Shown here: piece after piece, positions 51,864 to 61,253 of the stretch
Position numbering within the stretch: position 1 is the stretch's first letter
Layout: every line of letters starts with the position of its first letter
Source: JABDGM01 sp046349975
Lineage (GTDB): Bacteria > Planctomycetota > Planctomycetia > Pirellulales > Lacipirellulaceae
Length of the DNA stretch: 64,000 nucleotides
Direction of reading: 5' to 3'
Assembly (NCBI GenBank): GCA_046349975.1
Contig: JAXMBH010000001.1
Location: forward strand, 186,001-250,000
Translations under genes and position numbers: made by a program
The notes under the pieces: model-generated
Seen by the model: only the letters and a program-made list of their open reading frames with translations
Told to the model about the DNA's origin: nothing
Database searches by the model: none

Positions 51864-52283
51864 TCAGGGGTCAGTTCGGCTGCTCGCGCGCTGGGGGAAT
51901 CGGCGTGCGGCTGGGTCGAGCGTTTGCTCTAGTCTGCGCTCAAGTCCATTCAACATGCGTACGCATTCGTGATATCTGGATCGGAACTCATTGAACACTT
52001 CGTCGCTAATGTATCTCTTCCGGCAGGCGACGAAGAGGTGGTGCACAGTCTCTAACGGCTCGCCGCGGGCACGATTAACGCCTTCAATCTTATTTCGCAC
52101 ATGTCGATCGCTGTGTTTTTCAGCAAGTTGTGCCGGCGAACTGTTCGACGACCGCCGGGCCTGCGATGCAAGCTCAAACTTCTCTTCCGCGGGCCACAAT
52201 CGTGTGAGGTCACACACTTCGAGATGAAGATCGCAGAGTTTCTGATACACCTGCAAGTCTTCCACACGCATGAATTCAGCCAT
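51864..52283 (-). CDS. Four-helix-bundle (S23-type) protein
   Basis: 139 aa from the ATG at 52283 (a second ATG at 52271 is possible). RVEDLQVYQKLCDLHLEVCD and SQARRSSNSSPAQLAEKHSD are the family pattern (usual: SQLRRAAVSIPSNIAEG), and CRKRYISDEVFNEF is the fourth helix. These proteins occur as 23S rRNA intervening-sequence proteins or free; the role is not settled. It lies between the ATP-grasp and kinase genes. Confidence 0.85.
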   Translation of the reverse strand: MAEFMRVEDLQVYQKLCDLHLEVCDLTRLWPAEEKFELASQARRSSNSSPAQLAEKHSDRHVRNKIEGVNRARGEPLETVHHLFVACRKRYISDEVFNEFRSRYHECVRMLNGLERRLEQTLDPAARRFPQRASSRTDP

Positions 52284-52329
52284 AGCCGGTACCACCCCTC
52301 GCCTGGTCCTGAACCGTGACCTCTGAGCC

Positions 52330-53376
52330 CTACAAAGTCGCCATATCCACGTTGTTGAAATTGCGCTGATAGTACCCCATGTACTGTACCTTACGCTCCA
52401 ATGCCATAATAACTGCCGTGGCGAAATTGACCCCCTCAAAACTTTGGGCGCTGCCCAGGCCGCCGGGGCTGAAAACGTTAATTTCCATGAGTTTGTCGCC
52501 CACGATATCGAGGCCGACCAGGAACATGCCGTCGGCCACCAGTTTGGGCCGTACGATTTCGACGATCCGCAGGGCCCGCTCGTCGACTTCGGCCTGAGCC
52601 TTGCGGCCGCCGGCGTGGATATTGCTGCGAATATCATCGCCAGCCCGCAGGCGGCGAAAGGCGGCAGTCTTGCCCTTATATTTCAGCGGCGAGCCATTCA
52701 TCACGAACAGCCTCATATCGCCCGCCGCCGCCTCTGGCAGGTAGGCTTGGGCGATCACGTAGCCGTCGCGGCTGACCGCTTCGATCATCTGATTAAGGTT
52801 GCCCAGGTCGTTTTTGCGAACCAAAAACACTCCCTGGCCGCCGGACCCCTGCAGCGGCTTGATGACGATATCGCCGCCGTGCTGCTTGGCGAAGTGCCGA
52901 ATCTCCGCGCGGTCGCGGGTAATGAGCGTCGCGGGCCGAACCTCTTCCGGGAATAACTGGAAGTACATTTTATTGGCTGCCAGCGCGAGCGACGTCGGGT
53001 CGTTCAGCACGATCACACCGCGCCGCAGCGCCGCCCGGCCAAACAGAATTCCGGCCATTTGCGCCCACGACCGCCGGGCCGCGTCCTCGGCCGGATCGTT
53101 GCGGAGCATAAGCACATCGAGGTCGTCGACCGTAATTCGCTCGGCCCGGCCCTGGGGCCCGCGCAGCTCGTCGAGATACGAATTTAACGCCTTGTACTTG
53201 GCCTTCGGGGCCGCCCGCGCACGGGCCCGTACGTAATCATCCGGGTCGAGTGCGAGGTCGCCGGTGCCGATCAGCCAGGCCTCATGGCCGCGATTAACTG
53301 CCGCCATAGCCAGCCGCGTGGTCGTGTACGTCGACTGCTCGGTTTCGATTTGATTGACGACAAAGCCGATGCGCAT
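52330..53376 (-). CDS. ATP-grasp ligase, glutathione-synthetase-like
   Basis: 348 aa. The N-terminal domain starts MRIGFVVNQIETEQSTYTTT; the ATP-grasp part has VIKPLQGSGGQGVFLVRKND (nucleotide binding) and MEINVFSPGGLGSAQSFEGV (metal-binding end). Closest in look is GshB, but the neighbours are not glutathione genes. It may join an amino acid to a peptide or small molecule. It is 119 bp downstream of the DUF1704 gene. Confidence 0.88.
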   Translation of the reverse strand: MRIGFVVNQIETEQSTYTTTRLAMAAVNRGHEAWLIGTGDLALDPDDYVRARARAAPKAKYKALNSYLDELRGPQGRAERITVDDLDVLMLRNDPAEDAARRSWAQMAGILFGRAALRRGVIVLNDPTSLALAANKMYFQLFPEEVRPATLITRDRAEIRHFAKQHGGDIVIKPLQGSGGQGVFLVRKNDLGNLNQMIEAVSRDGYVIAQAYLPEAAAGDMRLFVMNGSPLKYKGKTAAFRRLRAGDDIRSNIHAGGRKAQAEVDERALRIVEIVRPKLVADGMFLVGLDIVGDKLMEINVFSPGGLGSAQSFEGVNFATAVIMALERKVQYMGYYQRNFNNVDMATL

Positions 53377-53495
53377 AAAACCGACCGCTGATGAAAAGAG
53401 AGGAGATAAGAGGTCAGAGGTCAGAACGCCTGATGTTCACTCAATTATTGACTCGCGAGAATGCTGCGGCGGCGTCCCTCGCCGCTGACCCCGCC

Positions 53496-55406
53496 TCACG
53501 ACACGAGTTCCAGCACCTTTAGCCCGCCGCGAAGCCGCTCGATTTTCCGCCGGGCGGAGGAAGATTCCAAGTACCGCGGTCGGAGGGCAGGGGGCTTCAA
53601 GATCTCGCGCATGCTGAGCTCGGTAATAAATGGCAGGTGCGAGGACGCGACCTTGCCGACAAAAAGTGGTTCTAGCTCGCCGCCCTCGCGGAGGTAGCGC
53701 AGAATCTGCAGGAGGCCGCGCAAATAGACTGCGTCCTTCGTGAGCCCGCCGCCTCGGTACAGCCGCATGGCAATTGTATACGCGGTTCGCTGCGAAAACG
53801 CGTAGTTGTGATTGAGCGCCCGGAAGGTATCTACGAATGAGGCCCCGTTGAGCAAGTAATGGGCCCCCACAACCCGAGCCGCGAGCACCCGCATGCGGAA
53901 TCGGCTCAGGCCGCCGACGAGGTATTCGGCCAGCACGGCCAAGCCTTCCTGAAAGCCGTCGTAGCCGGCGAGTCCGACCTCCAATTGGCGGAATGGCTGA
54001 TGATGCCCGTTGTAGCGGGTTACCAGGTGCGTGCCGATTTCATGCTGCAGCAAGGCTTCCACGCGGCTTCGCGGAACCCGCGTGCGGCCGCCAATGAGCA
54101 GCTGGTCGCCGGAGACCATGAGGCCGGCGTACATGTCGTCGCGCACGGCCACGTTGGCGATGAAATCGGACCGCCGCGCCTGGTAATAGCCCAGTTCTTC
54201 CTGCGCCCGCTTGGCGAACTGCGTAGCGCTGAGCTGGTCGGCCTTGGCGTGGGGCCTGCACCGTGTCGGCACGCGTTCGAGCAGTTCCTGAGCCTGTTCC
54301 AATAGCCGGTCGGAAACGCCCCCAAAGATTTGCAGGCTTTCCGGCAGGAACCTTGAGGTGTCGACGTCGCCCAGCAGCGTGATTTGCCGGTCGAGCTCGT
54401 CCTGCTTTTGCCGAAAGAGGTAAGCGAGCGTCGGGTCCTCGATCCGCTCGACCGGAATGAGGTACAACTGCCGTTTCAAAAGCGCCGGATCGATGGCCAG
54501 CGGGCGGTAGAAAAACACGGGCGGCGTTTCAAACCGCGAGCGGCGGAAATCATGCCAGGCGCTCTCGGCGTTCACTGGCGTGGCCTGGAGCAACAGATCG
54601 AACGAGCGGTCAATTTCGGCCAGCTGTCGGTCGATGTCGAGGACCGATTTCACGACGGACCGCCGCCCCGGTGCGTGGATGTGATCGGGCCGGAGGGTCT
54701 TCCGCTTCCGCGCGAAGGCGAATGCGGCCTGCTCCAAGGCGTTGTGCAGTGTTCGCGAGGTCATTCGCAGCGCGTCGGGGCGGACTTCGCCAGATTCGTC
54801 GCGATAATCGGGCCGGACCGCGACTCCCAATAGGTAGCAGCTGCGGTTGTGGCACTCGCGCGCCAGCAGTAGTGGTTTACAGTTTGGCGGCGCGAGTTTG
54901 TCAAACGGGCTAAGCACGACGCGCGTGCCGCCGTAGGGCAGGGCATCGCGGCCGAGCGATTTGGACAGGGCTTCGATCGTGATCCGCGGGATCCGCGTGG
55001 CGGGTGTCAAGATTTCGAATGGCGGAGTCGCCGCTCGGCCGTTGCCGTTAACGAGTGCAGACCCTGCGGGATTGCCTCCTGCAGACTCACTCCAGATTTC
55101 GACAATCACGCACGCCCCGAAGTGCGCCACGAGGTGCGTGACGACTGCCCGCAGCAGGCGAATGGCCAGATTCGCCGCGCGAACTGGGGCGGGAACAACG
55201 AGATAAGCTGGCTCGTCCGCGAGGAGTTGCTCGGCGCCGGCATCGCCGGCCACCTGCCGATAAACGCAGATGAGTGGGCAATAGCGTTCGATATGCAGCC
55301 GACCGCCGCCGGGAAGGTCCACGTGAACGGGCTTGGCGGCCGCCAAATTGGCGACGATCGCGGCGAGTTGCCCTGGAAGATCAAAACTTGCCGGCTGCTG
55401 GGCCAC
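53496..55406 (-). CDS. DUF1704 (MATCAP-like) putative metallo-carboxypeptidase with QEGLA motif
   Basis: 636 aa. HEIGTH (455-460) and GFQEGLAVLAEY (485-496) are the zinc-site and QEGLA signature of the DUF1704 family, whose eukaryotic members are tyrosine carboxypeptidases acting on tubulin. Other conserved parts are RVEALLQHEIGTHLVTRYNG and RRSDFIANVAVRDDMYAGLM. It has no signal peptide. It overlaps the amidohydrolase gene by 26 nt. The bacterial substrate is unknown. Confidence 0.9.
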   Translation of the reverse strand: MAQQPASFDLPGQLAAIVANLAAAKPVHVDLPGGGRLHIERYCPLICVYRQVAGDAGAEQLLADEPAYLVVPAPVRAANLAIRLLRAVVTHLVAHFGACVIVEIWSESAGGNPAGSALVNGNGRAATPPFEILTPATRIPRITIEALSKSLGRDALPYGGTRVVLSPFDKLAPPNCKPLLLARECHNRSCYLLGVAVRPDYRDESGEVRPDALRMTSRTLHNALEQAAFAFARKRKTLRPDHIHAPGRRSVVKSVLDIDRQLAEIDRSFDLLLQATPVNAESAWHDFRRSRFETPPVFFYRPLAIDPALLKRQLYLIPVERIEDPTLAYLFRQKQDELDRQITLLGDVDTSRFLPESLQIFGGVSDRLLEQAQELLERVPTRCRPHAKADQLSATQFAKRAQEELGYYQARRSDFIANVAVRDDMYAGLMVSGDQLLIGGRTRVPRSRVEALLQHEIGTHLVTRYNGHHQPFRQLEVGLAGYDGFQEGLAVLAEYLVGGLSRFRMRVLAARVVGAHYLLNGASFVDTFRALNHNYAFSQRTAYTIAMRLYRGGGLTKDAVYLRGLLQILRYLREGGELEPLFVGKVASSHLPFITELSMREILKPPALRPRYLESSSARRKIERLRGGLKVLELVS

Positions 55407-56193
55407 TTTTGACTTTCTGCAGTTCGTCGTTCACCGCCGTAGCGGCATAGGCCAACGCCCGTCCGATCGCCTCATGCTGCTCCGTGTAAAGCTCGCCAGT
55501 CCACTCGTTCATGAAGAACTTTTTCACCTCGATCGCGAGCACGCACACCGAGCTGGAGTAGTTCTCATGAATCCACCGCGCTAGCTGGCCGCCGAAAAAC
55601 TTCACGTTTTCGCGAACGTCGAGCCGCCGTCCCAGGAAATCGAATTCTCGCATAGCCCCGAGCCAGCAATCGACGATTGGCGCCCACAGAGCCCGGGCCA
55701 TCGTGCCGGTGCCCAGATTGATCTCTGGGTTGCCGTCACAGTTTGCGGCGCCCGTGCCACAGCCGTCGCGCTCATGATTGTAGCTATGCAGGTCGAAGAC
55801 GACGACCTCGCCGTGAAACGAAACAAGCAGATCGAGCACCCGCTTCAAGTGGGCGTAAAACTCATCGTACACACGCAGCGAATGGTTCACCACGCTCGCC
55901 GGCGGGGGCTCCTTCCAAACTTCGAGGCCCCAGGCGTCGGCCGGCGTCATGTACACGGCTTTGTCACGGGGGCGATTAAAGTCGATTTCAAAGCGAGAGC
56001 GGCGGCCAATGATGCGGGTAGGGGCGATCGCAGTCCAGACGGCGGTGAAGGGGTCCTCTTCGTACAGCCGCTGCGATGCAGCGAGATTCAAGCGAGTGGC
56101 GACGTCGGCTCGAACGAAGTGGCCATCGTGGATGGCACACGCGACCAACGGGCCGTCGCCGAATTCCATTTGCCAGATTGGTGTGTGCTGCAT
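55381..56193 (-). CDS. N-formylglutamate amidohydrolase-family protein
   Basis: 270 aa. FEIDFNRPRDKAVYMTPADA (the RxxxDxNR-like motif), VVVFDLHSYNHERDG and the closing VLAIEVKKFFMNEWTGELY are typical of the family, a zinc amidohydrolase. The histidine path of most bacteria would put it beside hut genes; here it is paired with DUF1704 and an ATP-grasp ligase. It therefore likely acts on an amide made or exposed by these partners. Confidence 0.9.
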   Translation of the reverse strand: MQHTPIWQMEFGDGPLVACAIHDGHFVRADVATRLNLAASQRLYEEDPFTAVWTAIAPTRIIGRRSRFEIDFNRPRDKAVYMTPADAWGLEVWKEPPPASVVNHSLRVYDEFYAHLKRVLDLLVSFHGEVVVFDLHSYNHERDGCGTGAANCDGNPEINLGTGTMARALWAPIVDCWLGAMREFDFLGRRLDVRENVKFFGGQLARWIHENYSSSVCVLAIEVKKFFMNEWTGELYTEQHEAIGRALAYAATAVNDELQKVKSGPAAGKF

Positions 56194-56330
56194 GAAGGGC
56201 TCCGCTGAGTGGTTTGGCCCGGCCCTACCTCTCCGCTGGGGGCATTGTCACCCGTACAAAGCGGAGTCATTAGGCAAATTGCTTGCCATGCCGCCGATAT
56301 TTTGCCGTAGCAAAACGGCTGACAGGCGTA

Positions 56331-56370
56331 TCCAAAATAAGAGCAGCCAGGGCAAAGTACCCTGGCTGCT
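56331..56370 (-). terminator. Terminator of the BON-domain gene
   Basis: A perfect 11-bp stem AGCAGCCAGGG/CCCTGGCTGCT (56342-56352, 56360-56370) is followed on the minus strand by CTTATTTTGG. T-tract is modest. Confidence 0.75.
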
Positions 56371-56435
56371 AGGAAGTACTCGTTGTGGGGTCGGCAGACC
56401 CATTCTGCGCCCATTTGCGCAGGCAACTGCCGCGA

Positions 56436-56720
56436 TTAGCAGCGAACGCTGCTTACACCTTCGGCACTAACAACATCAATCATGTTCCGTACGCTTTGAA
56501 CGCCGGGCACGTGGCGAACTGCTTCTTGGACCAACTGCTTCAGATAAAACGATGGCAGCCGGCCGGTAAGCAATAGCGTACGGCCATCTTGAGCGATCGC
56601 CACATCATTCACGCGGCCGCGAAAATGCGGGTGGCTTTCCAGATAGCTGCGAGCTACCGCGCACAAATTCGGGCGTTCGCGATTGGTGTTCGTGGGGCGA
56701 TCGACTAAAGCTGCTTGCAT
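56436..56720 (-). CDS. BON-domain protein
   Basis: 94 aa from the ATG at 56720, with GGAGG 8 nt upstream. YLESHPHFRGRVNDVAIAQD, LLLTGRLPSFYLKQLVQEAV and VPGVQSVRNMIDVV form a single BON module, which binds phospholipid or supports channels and secretins elsewhere. No signal peptide. It stands alone with its own terminator. Confidence 0.88.
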   Translation of the reverse strand: MQAALVDRPTNTNRERPNLCAVARSYLESHPHFRGRVNDVAIAQDGRTLLLTGRLPSFYLKQLVQEAVRHVPGVQSVRNMIDVVSAEGVSSVRC

Positions 56721-57146
56721 TCGAAATTCCTCCTGCACACTCTCCGCTGATGTTGCAGTCACAACTTGATAGACTGGGTGACTTACGTGACCTCGACCGG
56801 TGCGAGTAAGCCGCACGAGGTGGTGCTGCTCAATGGCCAAGGCGATCTGCTTGCTTTAACCCGTAACTGATATAACAGCAAGCTGCATACCAATTTGGGG
56901 GGGCGGGTTATTCGGGACGTCAAGGAAAACTACGCTAGGGCTGCAAAATATCTGTGAAGCTGAACATTGCACTTCTATATCGGCTATCTCATCCGCACTC
57001 TCCAATTCCAAATGCCCTCAATTAAGTCGGTACGCAGGTGACCCGCGGCGGTTCACGATGGACGCCGCGAGTCCACTTCAATACGAACGGTTCGAAGGCA
57101 AAACAACCATAAAATCGCCCGCTTTTTTGCGCAAGCGACTCTCATC
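56721..57146. other. Divergent intergenic region, 426 bp
   Basis: Between the divergent BON and MgtE genes. It is AT-richer than average and has an imperfect hairpin near 57041-57075. I checked for an M-box (Mg2+) riboswitch and saw no matching conserved core. Confidence 0.55.
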
Positions 57147-58514
57147 ATGACAGACACATCCAACCGCAAAACGTTCGATCCTCTCCAAGCTGCCGTCCTC
57201 GCACAAGATGCGCAGGCCATTCACGATATCTTGAAAGAGGCCGAGCCCGGCGAGGCTTTGCACGCGGTCGCTCAGCTTAGTAGCACCGACCAGTCGAAAC
57301 TGCTCGAATCACTCTCGTTCGAAGACGCCGCGGAGCTCGTCGATCGCATGCCGGAAGTTCAAGCGGCTCAGGCGATCGAGCGCCTTTCGGCCGAACACGC
57401 AGCGGGAATCGTAAGCGCTTTGCCGAGCGATGAACAGGCCGATGTCATCGCGCGACTGCCCAAGACCGAGGCGAAGGCAATTCTGGGCGCGATGCCGGTT
57501 GCTGACGCACGCGATGCCCGTCGCTTGCTGGCCTATCCGCCGCACACGGCTGGCGGTTTGATGATCACCGAATTTCTGTCGTACGGCGATCGCCTCACGG
57601 TCGGCGACGTTCACGACCATCTTCGCGAGCATGCGGACAAATACCGTTCGTACGATGTGCAGTATGCGTATGTTGTCGATGTCGAAGGCCGACTTGTGGG
57701 CGTGCTGCAACTACGTGACCTGTTGCTGTCATCAGCCGACGAATCGCTGTCGACAATTATGATCCATGACCCGCTGAAAGTGCGCGACACCGCACTGCTC
57801 GAAGAGCTCGAGCGGTTCTTCGATCGCTATTCGCTTGTTGGCGTGCCGGCGGTCGATGGGGAGGGTGTACTCGTGGGCGTGGTTCGGGCGGCCGCGGTGG
57901 AGCAAGCGGCGGAAGAGCGATCAACCCGCAGTTTCTTGGAATTCATGGGGATTGTGGGCGGCGAAGAACTCCGCACGATGCCGCTGCGCTATCGGAGCAT
58001 GCGGCGGCTGAGTTGGCTGACCGTGAATATTCTGCTCAACATCATGGCTGCGAGCGTCATCGCATTTCACCAGGACACGTTGGCCGCCGTGATCACGCTC
58101 TCGGTCTTTCTGCCGATCATTTCCGACATGAGCGGCTGCTCGGGCAATCAGGCCGTCGCGGTGAGCATGCGCGAACTTACGCTCGGCGTCATTCGCCCGC
58201 GCGAATTCTGGCGCGTGTTCCGCAAGGAAGCAGCCATCGGCGTCATCAACGGCATCGTGTTAGGCGTGTTGCTGGGCCTGGTCGGCTGGCTATGGTACGG
58301 CAACCTGATGTTGGGTGTCGTCGTGGCCGTGGCTTTGGCCGCGAACACGCTGATTGCCGTGTGCTTTGGCGGCCTCATTCCGCTCGGGCTGCGGGCCGCC
58401 GGCCAAGACCCGGCCCTGGCCTCTGGGCCGATTCTGACCACGATCACCGACATGACCGGCTTCTTCCTGGTCCTCTCAATCGCCGGCGCAGTACTGCCTT
58501 GGTTGAAGAAGTGA
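57147..58514 (+). CDS. mgtE: Magnesium transporter MgtE
   Basis: 455 aa. It has the MgtE_N helical domain (about 20-130), two CBS domains (about 135-260, with AGGLMITEFLSYGDRLTVGD), then five TM helices beginning near 285 with NILLNIMAASVIAF and the conserved LPIISDMSGCSGNQAVAVSM. It imports Mg2+; the N and CBS domains gate the pore by sensing cytoplasmic Mg2+. Confidence 0.96.
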   Translation: MTDTSNRKTFDPLQAAVLAQDAQAIHDILKEAEPGEALHAVAQLSSTDQSKLLESLSFEDAAELVDRMPEVQAAQAIERLSAEHAAGIVSALPSDEQADVIARLPKTEAKAILGAMPVADARDARRLLAYPPHTAGGLMITEFLSYGDRLTVGDVHDHLREHADKYRSYDVQYAYVVDVEGRLVGVLQLRDLLLSSADESLSTIMIHDPLKVRDTALLEELERFFDRYSLVGVPAVDGEGVLVGVVRAAAVEQAAEERSTRSFLEFMGIVGGEELRTMPLRYRSMRRLSWLTVNILLNIMAASVIAFHQDTLAAVITLSVFLPIISDMSGCSGNQAVAVSMRELTLGVIRPREFWRVFRKEAAIGVINGIVLGVLLGLVGWLWYGNLMLGVVVAVALAANTLIAVCFGGLIPLGLRAAGQDPALASGPILTTITDMTGFFLVLSIAGAVLPWLKK

Positions 58515-58525
58515 GGATTTAGAGC

Positions 58526-58608
58526 AAACCACCAAGGCACGAAGGACGCCACGAAAGGCAGGAGATCAATTCTGCATTTGCTTAGCGTCGTTCGCGCCTT
58601 AGCGGTTT
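58526..58608. repeat. Imperfect inverted repeat at a convergent junction
   Basis: The 24-nt arms (58526-58549 and 58585-58608) match at 20 positions: AAACCACCAAGGCACGAAGG and its inverse. It lies between convergent mgtE and the mechanosensitive-channel gene and resembles 'accacgaaggcacgaagg' dispersed repeats seen in many genomes. Confidence 0.7.
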
Positions 58609-58630
58609 AATTCATTCGGTACGTGATGAC

Positions 58631-60979
58631 TCACGCTGCGTACGAGTCGCCACGCGAACGGCCGTTCGAGCGAGAGTTCTTTACGAACGCCGTCTTCGAG
58701 GGGAACGCGAAGTCAATACCGAGCCGGTCGAATTCCTCCATGATGCGGAAGTTCACTCGTTCGCTATGTTCCATGAAGCCCGCGGAGTCGACCGGTGCGT
58801 AGTGGTATGTCACCTGGATGTTGAGGCTTTCGGCTGCAAAGTCGGTAAAGTGAACCCGCGGCCGCATTTCTTCGAAACCCACGATCGGATGGATTCGCTC
58901 GCGAATATCGCGTTCGTCCAGAATATCGCGAATCGCCTGCACGCCGTCGGCCAACAGGTCGCGCGAAATGTTGTACGTGATCGCGAGCGTGAGCGAGCGC
59001 TTGATCGTGCGGCGGCGGTCGATGTTTTCGATCGATTCATTCACGAGCGTCGAGTTGGGAATCGTGACGAGGTGGTCGCTCAACGTGCGGACCTTGGTGC
59101 AGCGAAAGCCGACTTCTTCGACGACGCCGTCGACGTCTTTGAATGTGACGCGTTCACCGAGCCGCACGGGCCGCTCGGCCAGCATGATGAGCCCGCCCAC
59201 GAAATTGTTGATAAGAGTCTGACTGCCGAAACCGACGCCGATGGCGAGCGCACCGCCGAGAATTGTAAAGGCCGTGAGGTCGACGTTTACACGTTTGAGT
59301 GCCGTCATTACGACGAAGAACAGCAAGCTGTAGTAGACGAGCGAGCGGATCGCCGAGTTCGCGTCTTTGCTTAGCCGGAAGCGCCGCAGCAACCGATTGG
59401 CAAACATGCCCGAGGTGTATTTGGCCAGCATCCAGCCGCTGATGAGAATCGCCAGCCCTTGGACTAATTTTCCCACCGTAACCGCTTGGTTGCCGATCAC
59501 GATGAGGTCTTTGTCCCAGACTAACTTTGCTTGATACCAGGCTCCGAGCGCGATCGTTGTCGGCGTGATGGCCTCGACGATCGGATTTACTTCATCGAGC
59601 AGCTTCTCATGCACCCGCCGGCTGTTTTCAATCGTCACGAGGTTCTTCTCGTACACCCGCAGGGTGTCTTCGAGTTGCCGTTGCTGGATATTGAGCTGCA
59701 GCAAGAGTTCCGGGGGCTCCTTCGTGGCGTCGAGCTTCTTCGTGACGCTGGAGAGCGTTGTTCGGACTTCGCTCATCTTCATGATTTGCATGCGCAGCGC
59801 CGACGATAGCTGCTCGATCGCGTCGCGCGTTTCCTTCTGAACGGCTTTCAGCTGAGCCCAGGTTTCATTGTCGGTCTTGTTTTTGTCGAGTGTGGCGATA
59901 TGGTACCGGCGGTCCCAGGCCAGCCGCAGTTGACCCAGCAGTTGCAGCCGCTGAGTTTGCGATTCGATGGTTTCAGTCAGACGTTCTCGAGTGCGTCGTT
60001 GCGCAATGACGGCTTCCAGCAGCACGGGCCGATCCTTCTCACGGTCTCCGGTGGCTGCCTTTAGCTTTTGCTGCGCATCATTGAAATCCGACTCACTGAT
60101 TCGCAAATCGGTTTGAGCGCGCGCCAGTGAAGTGTTCGCTGAGTCTTCGCTCTTCTTGATGCTGTCGAGCTGCTCCTGATAGTCCGCCTGAGCAAGTGTG
60201 ACCTTAGGGCTTACGCGATCGACTTGCAGCTGCCGCCACTTGAGGGCGAGTTCTGAAAGTTGCCGAGTGAGTTGTTCGCGTTCGATCTCGCGCTTGCGAA
60301 GCGAGAGTGTTTCGCCCGCCAGCGATGCGTCGTGGCGTGCCCGTTCGGCCGCAGCAGCCAGTTCGGCCGCGTTCGGGGCGTTCCTGCCGGTCTCGTAGTT
60401 CTCTTCAGCCCGGCGTCGTTTGGACTCGGCTTCGGCTACGGCTGCCTTCGCTTTTTCCAGGTTCGCTTGCGCGGTCGCGATCTTGTCGCCGATCAGTCGC
60501 GATCGCGCCTGTTCGGCCGCGAGATCGTCCTTCATTCGGTCGAGGTCGGCAAACTTGTACTGTCTGTCGGTCGTCGACGGGTTCTTCATTCGCGCTTCGG
60601 TATCGGCCTTACGCGATTCGAGGTCTTTTATCTGCTGCTCGACGGCGTCCTGCTGTGCGAGCACGGCGTCGCGAGTTTGAAAGTAGGCGACTTCCTGCGC
60701 GGTCGCCGTATCTGCCGCGCCGTTTACCTCCAGCTTGTGCATGGCCACGCGCAGCTGCTCGGCGTTCTCCGCGCGCTTGTCGGCCACGGTTGGCACGGCT
60801 GGCGCTTCGGCTGTCGAGCCAGTCGCGGTCGTTGCAGCTGCGGGTTCGACCGGGCTTGCTCCCATGAGCGCGGGGTTGATGAGCGTCGGCTGGGCACGAG
60901 CGCTCGTGGAGAAGCAACCAATTGCCGCGATCAGCGCGAAATACGAAACAATGAATAGGGAGCATCGCCGAGAATTCAT
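58631..60979 (-). CDS. MscS-family mechanosensitive channel with long coiled-coil periplasmic domain
   Basis: 782 aa from the ATG at 60979 (AAGGG upstream); a longer frame is unlikely. It has a signal peptide (about 1-29), then about 430 residues of Ala/Gln/Glu/Lys coiled coil, a TM region (from about 465), and an MscS core with GGALAIGVGFGSQTLINNFV, GGLIMLAERPVRLGERVTFK and DVDGVVEEVGFRCTKVRTLS. This is the MscK/YjeP-like plan. It releases solutes on hypo-osmotic shock. It lies between MgtE and CorA genes. Confidence 0.94.
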   Translation of the reverse strand: MNSRRCSLFIVSYFALIAAIGCFSTSARAQPTLINPALMGASPVEPAAATTATGSTAEAPAVPTVADKRAENAEQLRVAMHKLEVNGAADTATAQEVAYFQTRDAVLAQQDAVEQQIKDLESRKADTEARMKNPSTTDRQYKFADLDRMKDDLAAEQARSRLIGDKIATAQANLEKAKAAVAEAESKRRRAEENYETGRNAPNAAELAAAAERARHDASLAGETLSLRKREIEREQLTRQLSELALKWRQLQVDRVSPKVTLAQADYQEQLDSIKKSEDSANTSLARAQTDLRISESDFNDAQQKLKAATGDREKDRPVLLEAVIAQRRTRERLTETIESQTQRLQLLGQLRLAWDRRYHIATLDKNKTDNETWAQLKAVQKETRDAIEQLSSALRMQIMKMSEVRTTLSSVTKKLDATKEPPELLLQLNIQQRQLEDTLRVYEKNLVTIENSRRVHEKLLDEVNPIVEAITPTTIALGAWYQAKLVWDKDLIVIGNQAVTVGKLVQGLAILISGWMLAKYTSGMFANRLLRRFRLSKDANSAIRSLVYYSLLFFVVMTALKRVNVDLTAFTILGGALAIGVGFGSQTLINNFVGGLIMLAERPVRLGERVTFKDVDGVVEEVGFRCTKVRTLSDHLVTIPNSTLVNESIENIDRRRTIKRSLTLAITYNISRDLLADGVQAIRDILDERDIRERIHPIVGFEEMRPRVHFTDFAAESLNIQVTYHYAPVDSAGFMEHSERVNFRIMEEFDRLGIDFAFPSKTAFVKNSRSNGRSRGDSYAA

Positions 60980-61253
60980 GGCGCCCTTTCCTCCTTGATT
61001 GGGTCGACACAACGCGCGCGTGCGGGGGCGGCGTTCAATATTTTGGGGGCGTCGACCCAGGGCCGACGACAAGGGTTGGCCGCGTAGTATCCCAATTCCC
61101 GCCGGCACGTCAACGCAAGAATGCCCGCTAGCGAGTCGGGTTGCTTGGAGCTCGCTAGGGCGAGGCGTTCCTGCCGCCGACCTTAAACGAATGCAACGCT
61201 AGCAGCTCGCGGAGTTGTCGCAGAATCATGCGATTGTCCCGCTGTGCTCCGCG

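Noticed and set aside
56721..57146. M-box riboswitch before mgtE
   Set aside because: The conserved M-box core was not recognisable by eye; a covariance-model search would settle it.
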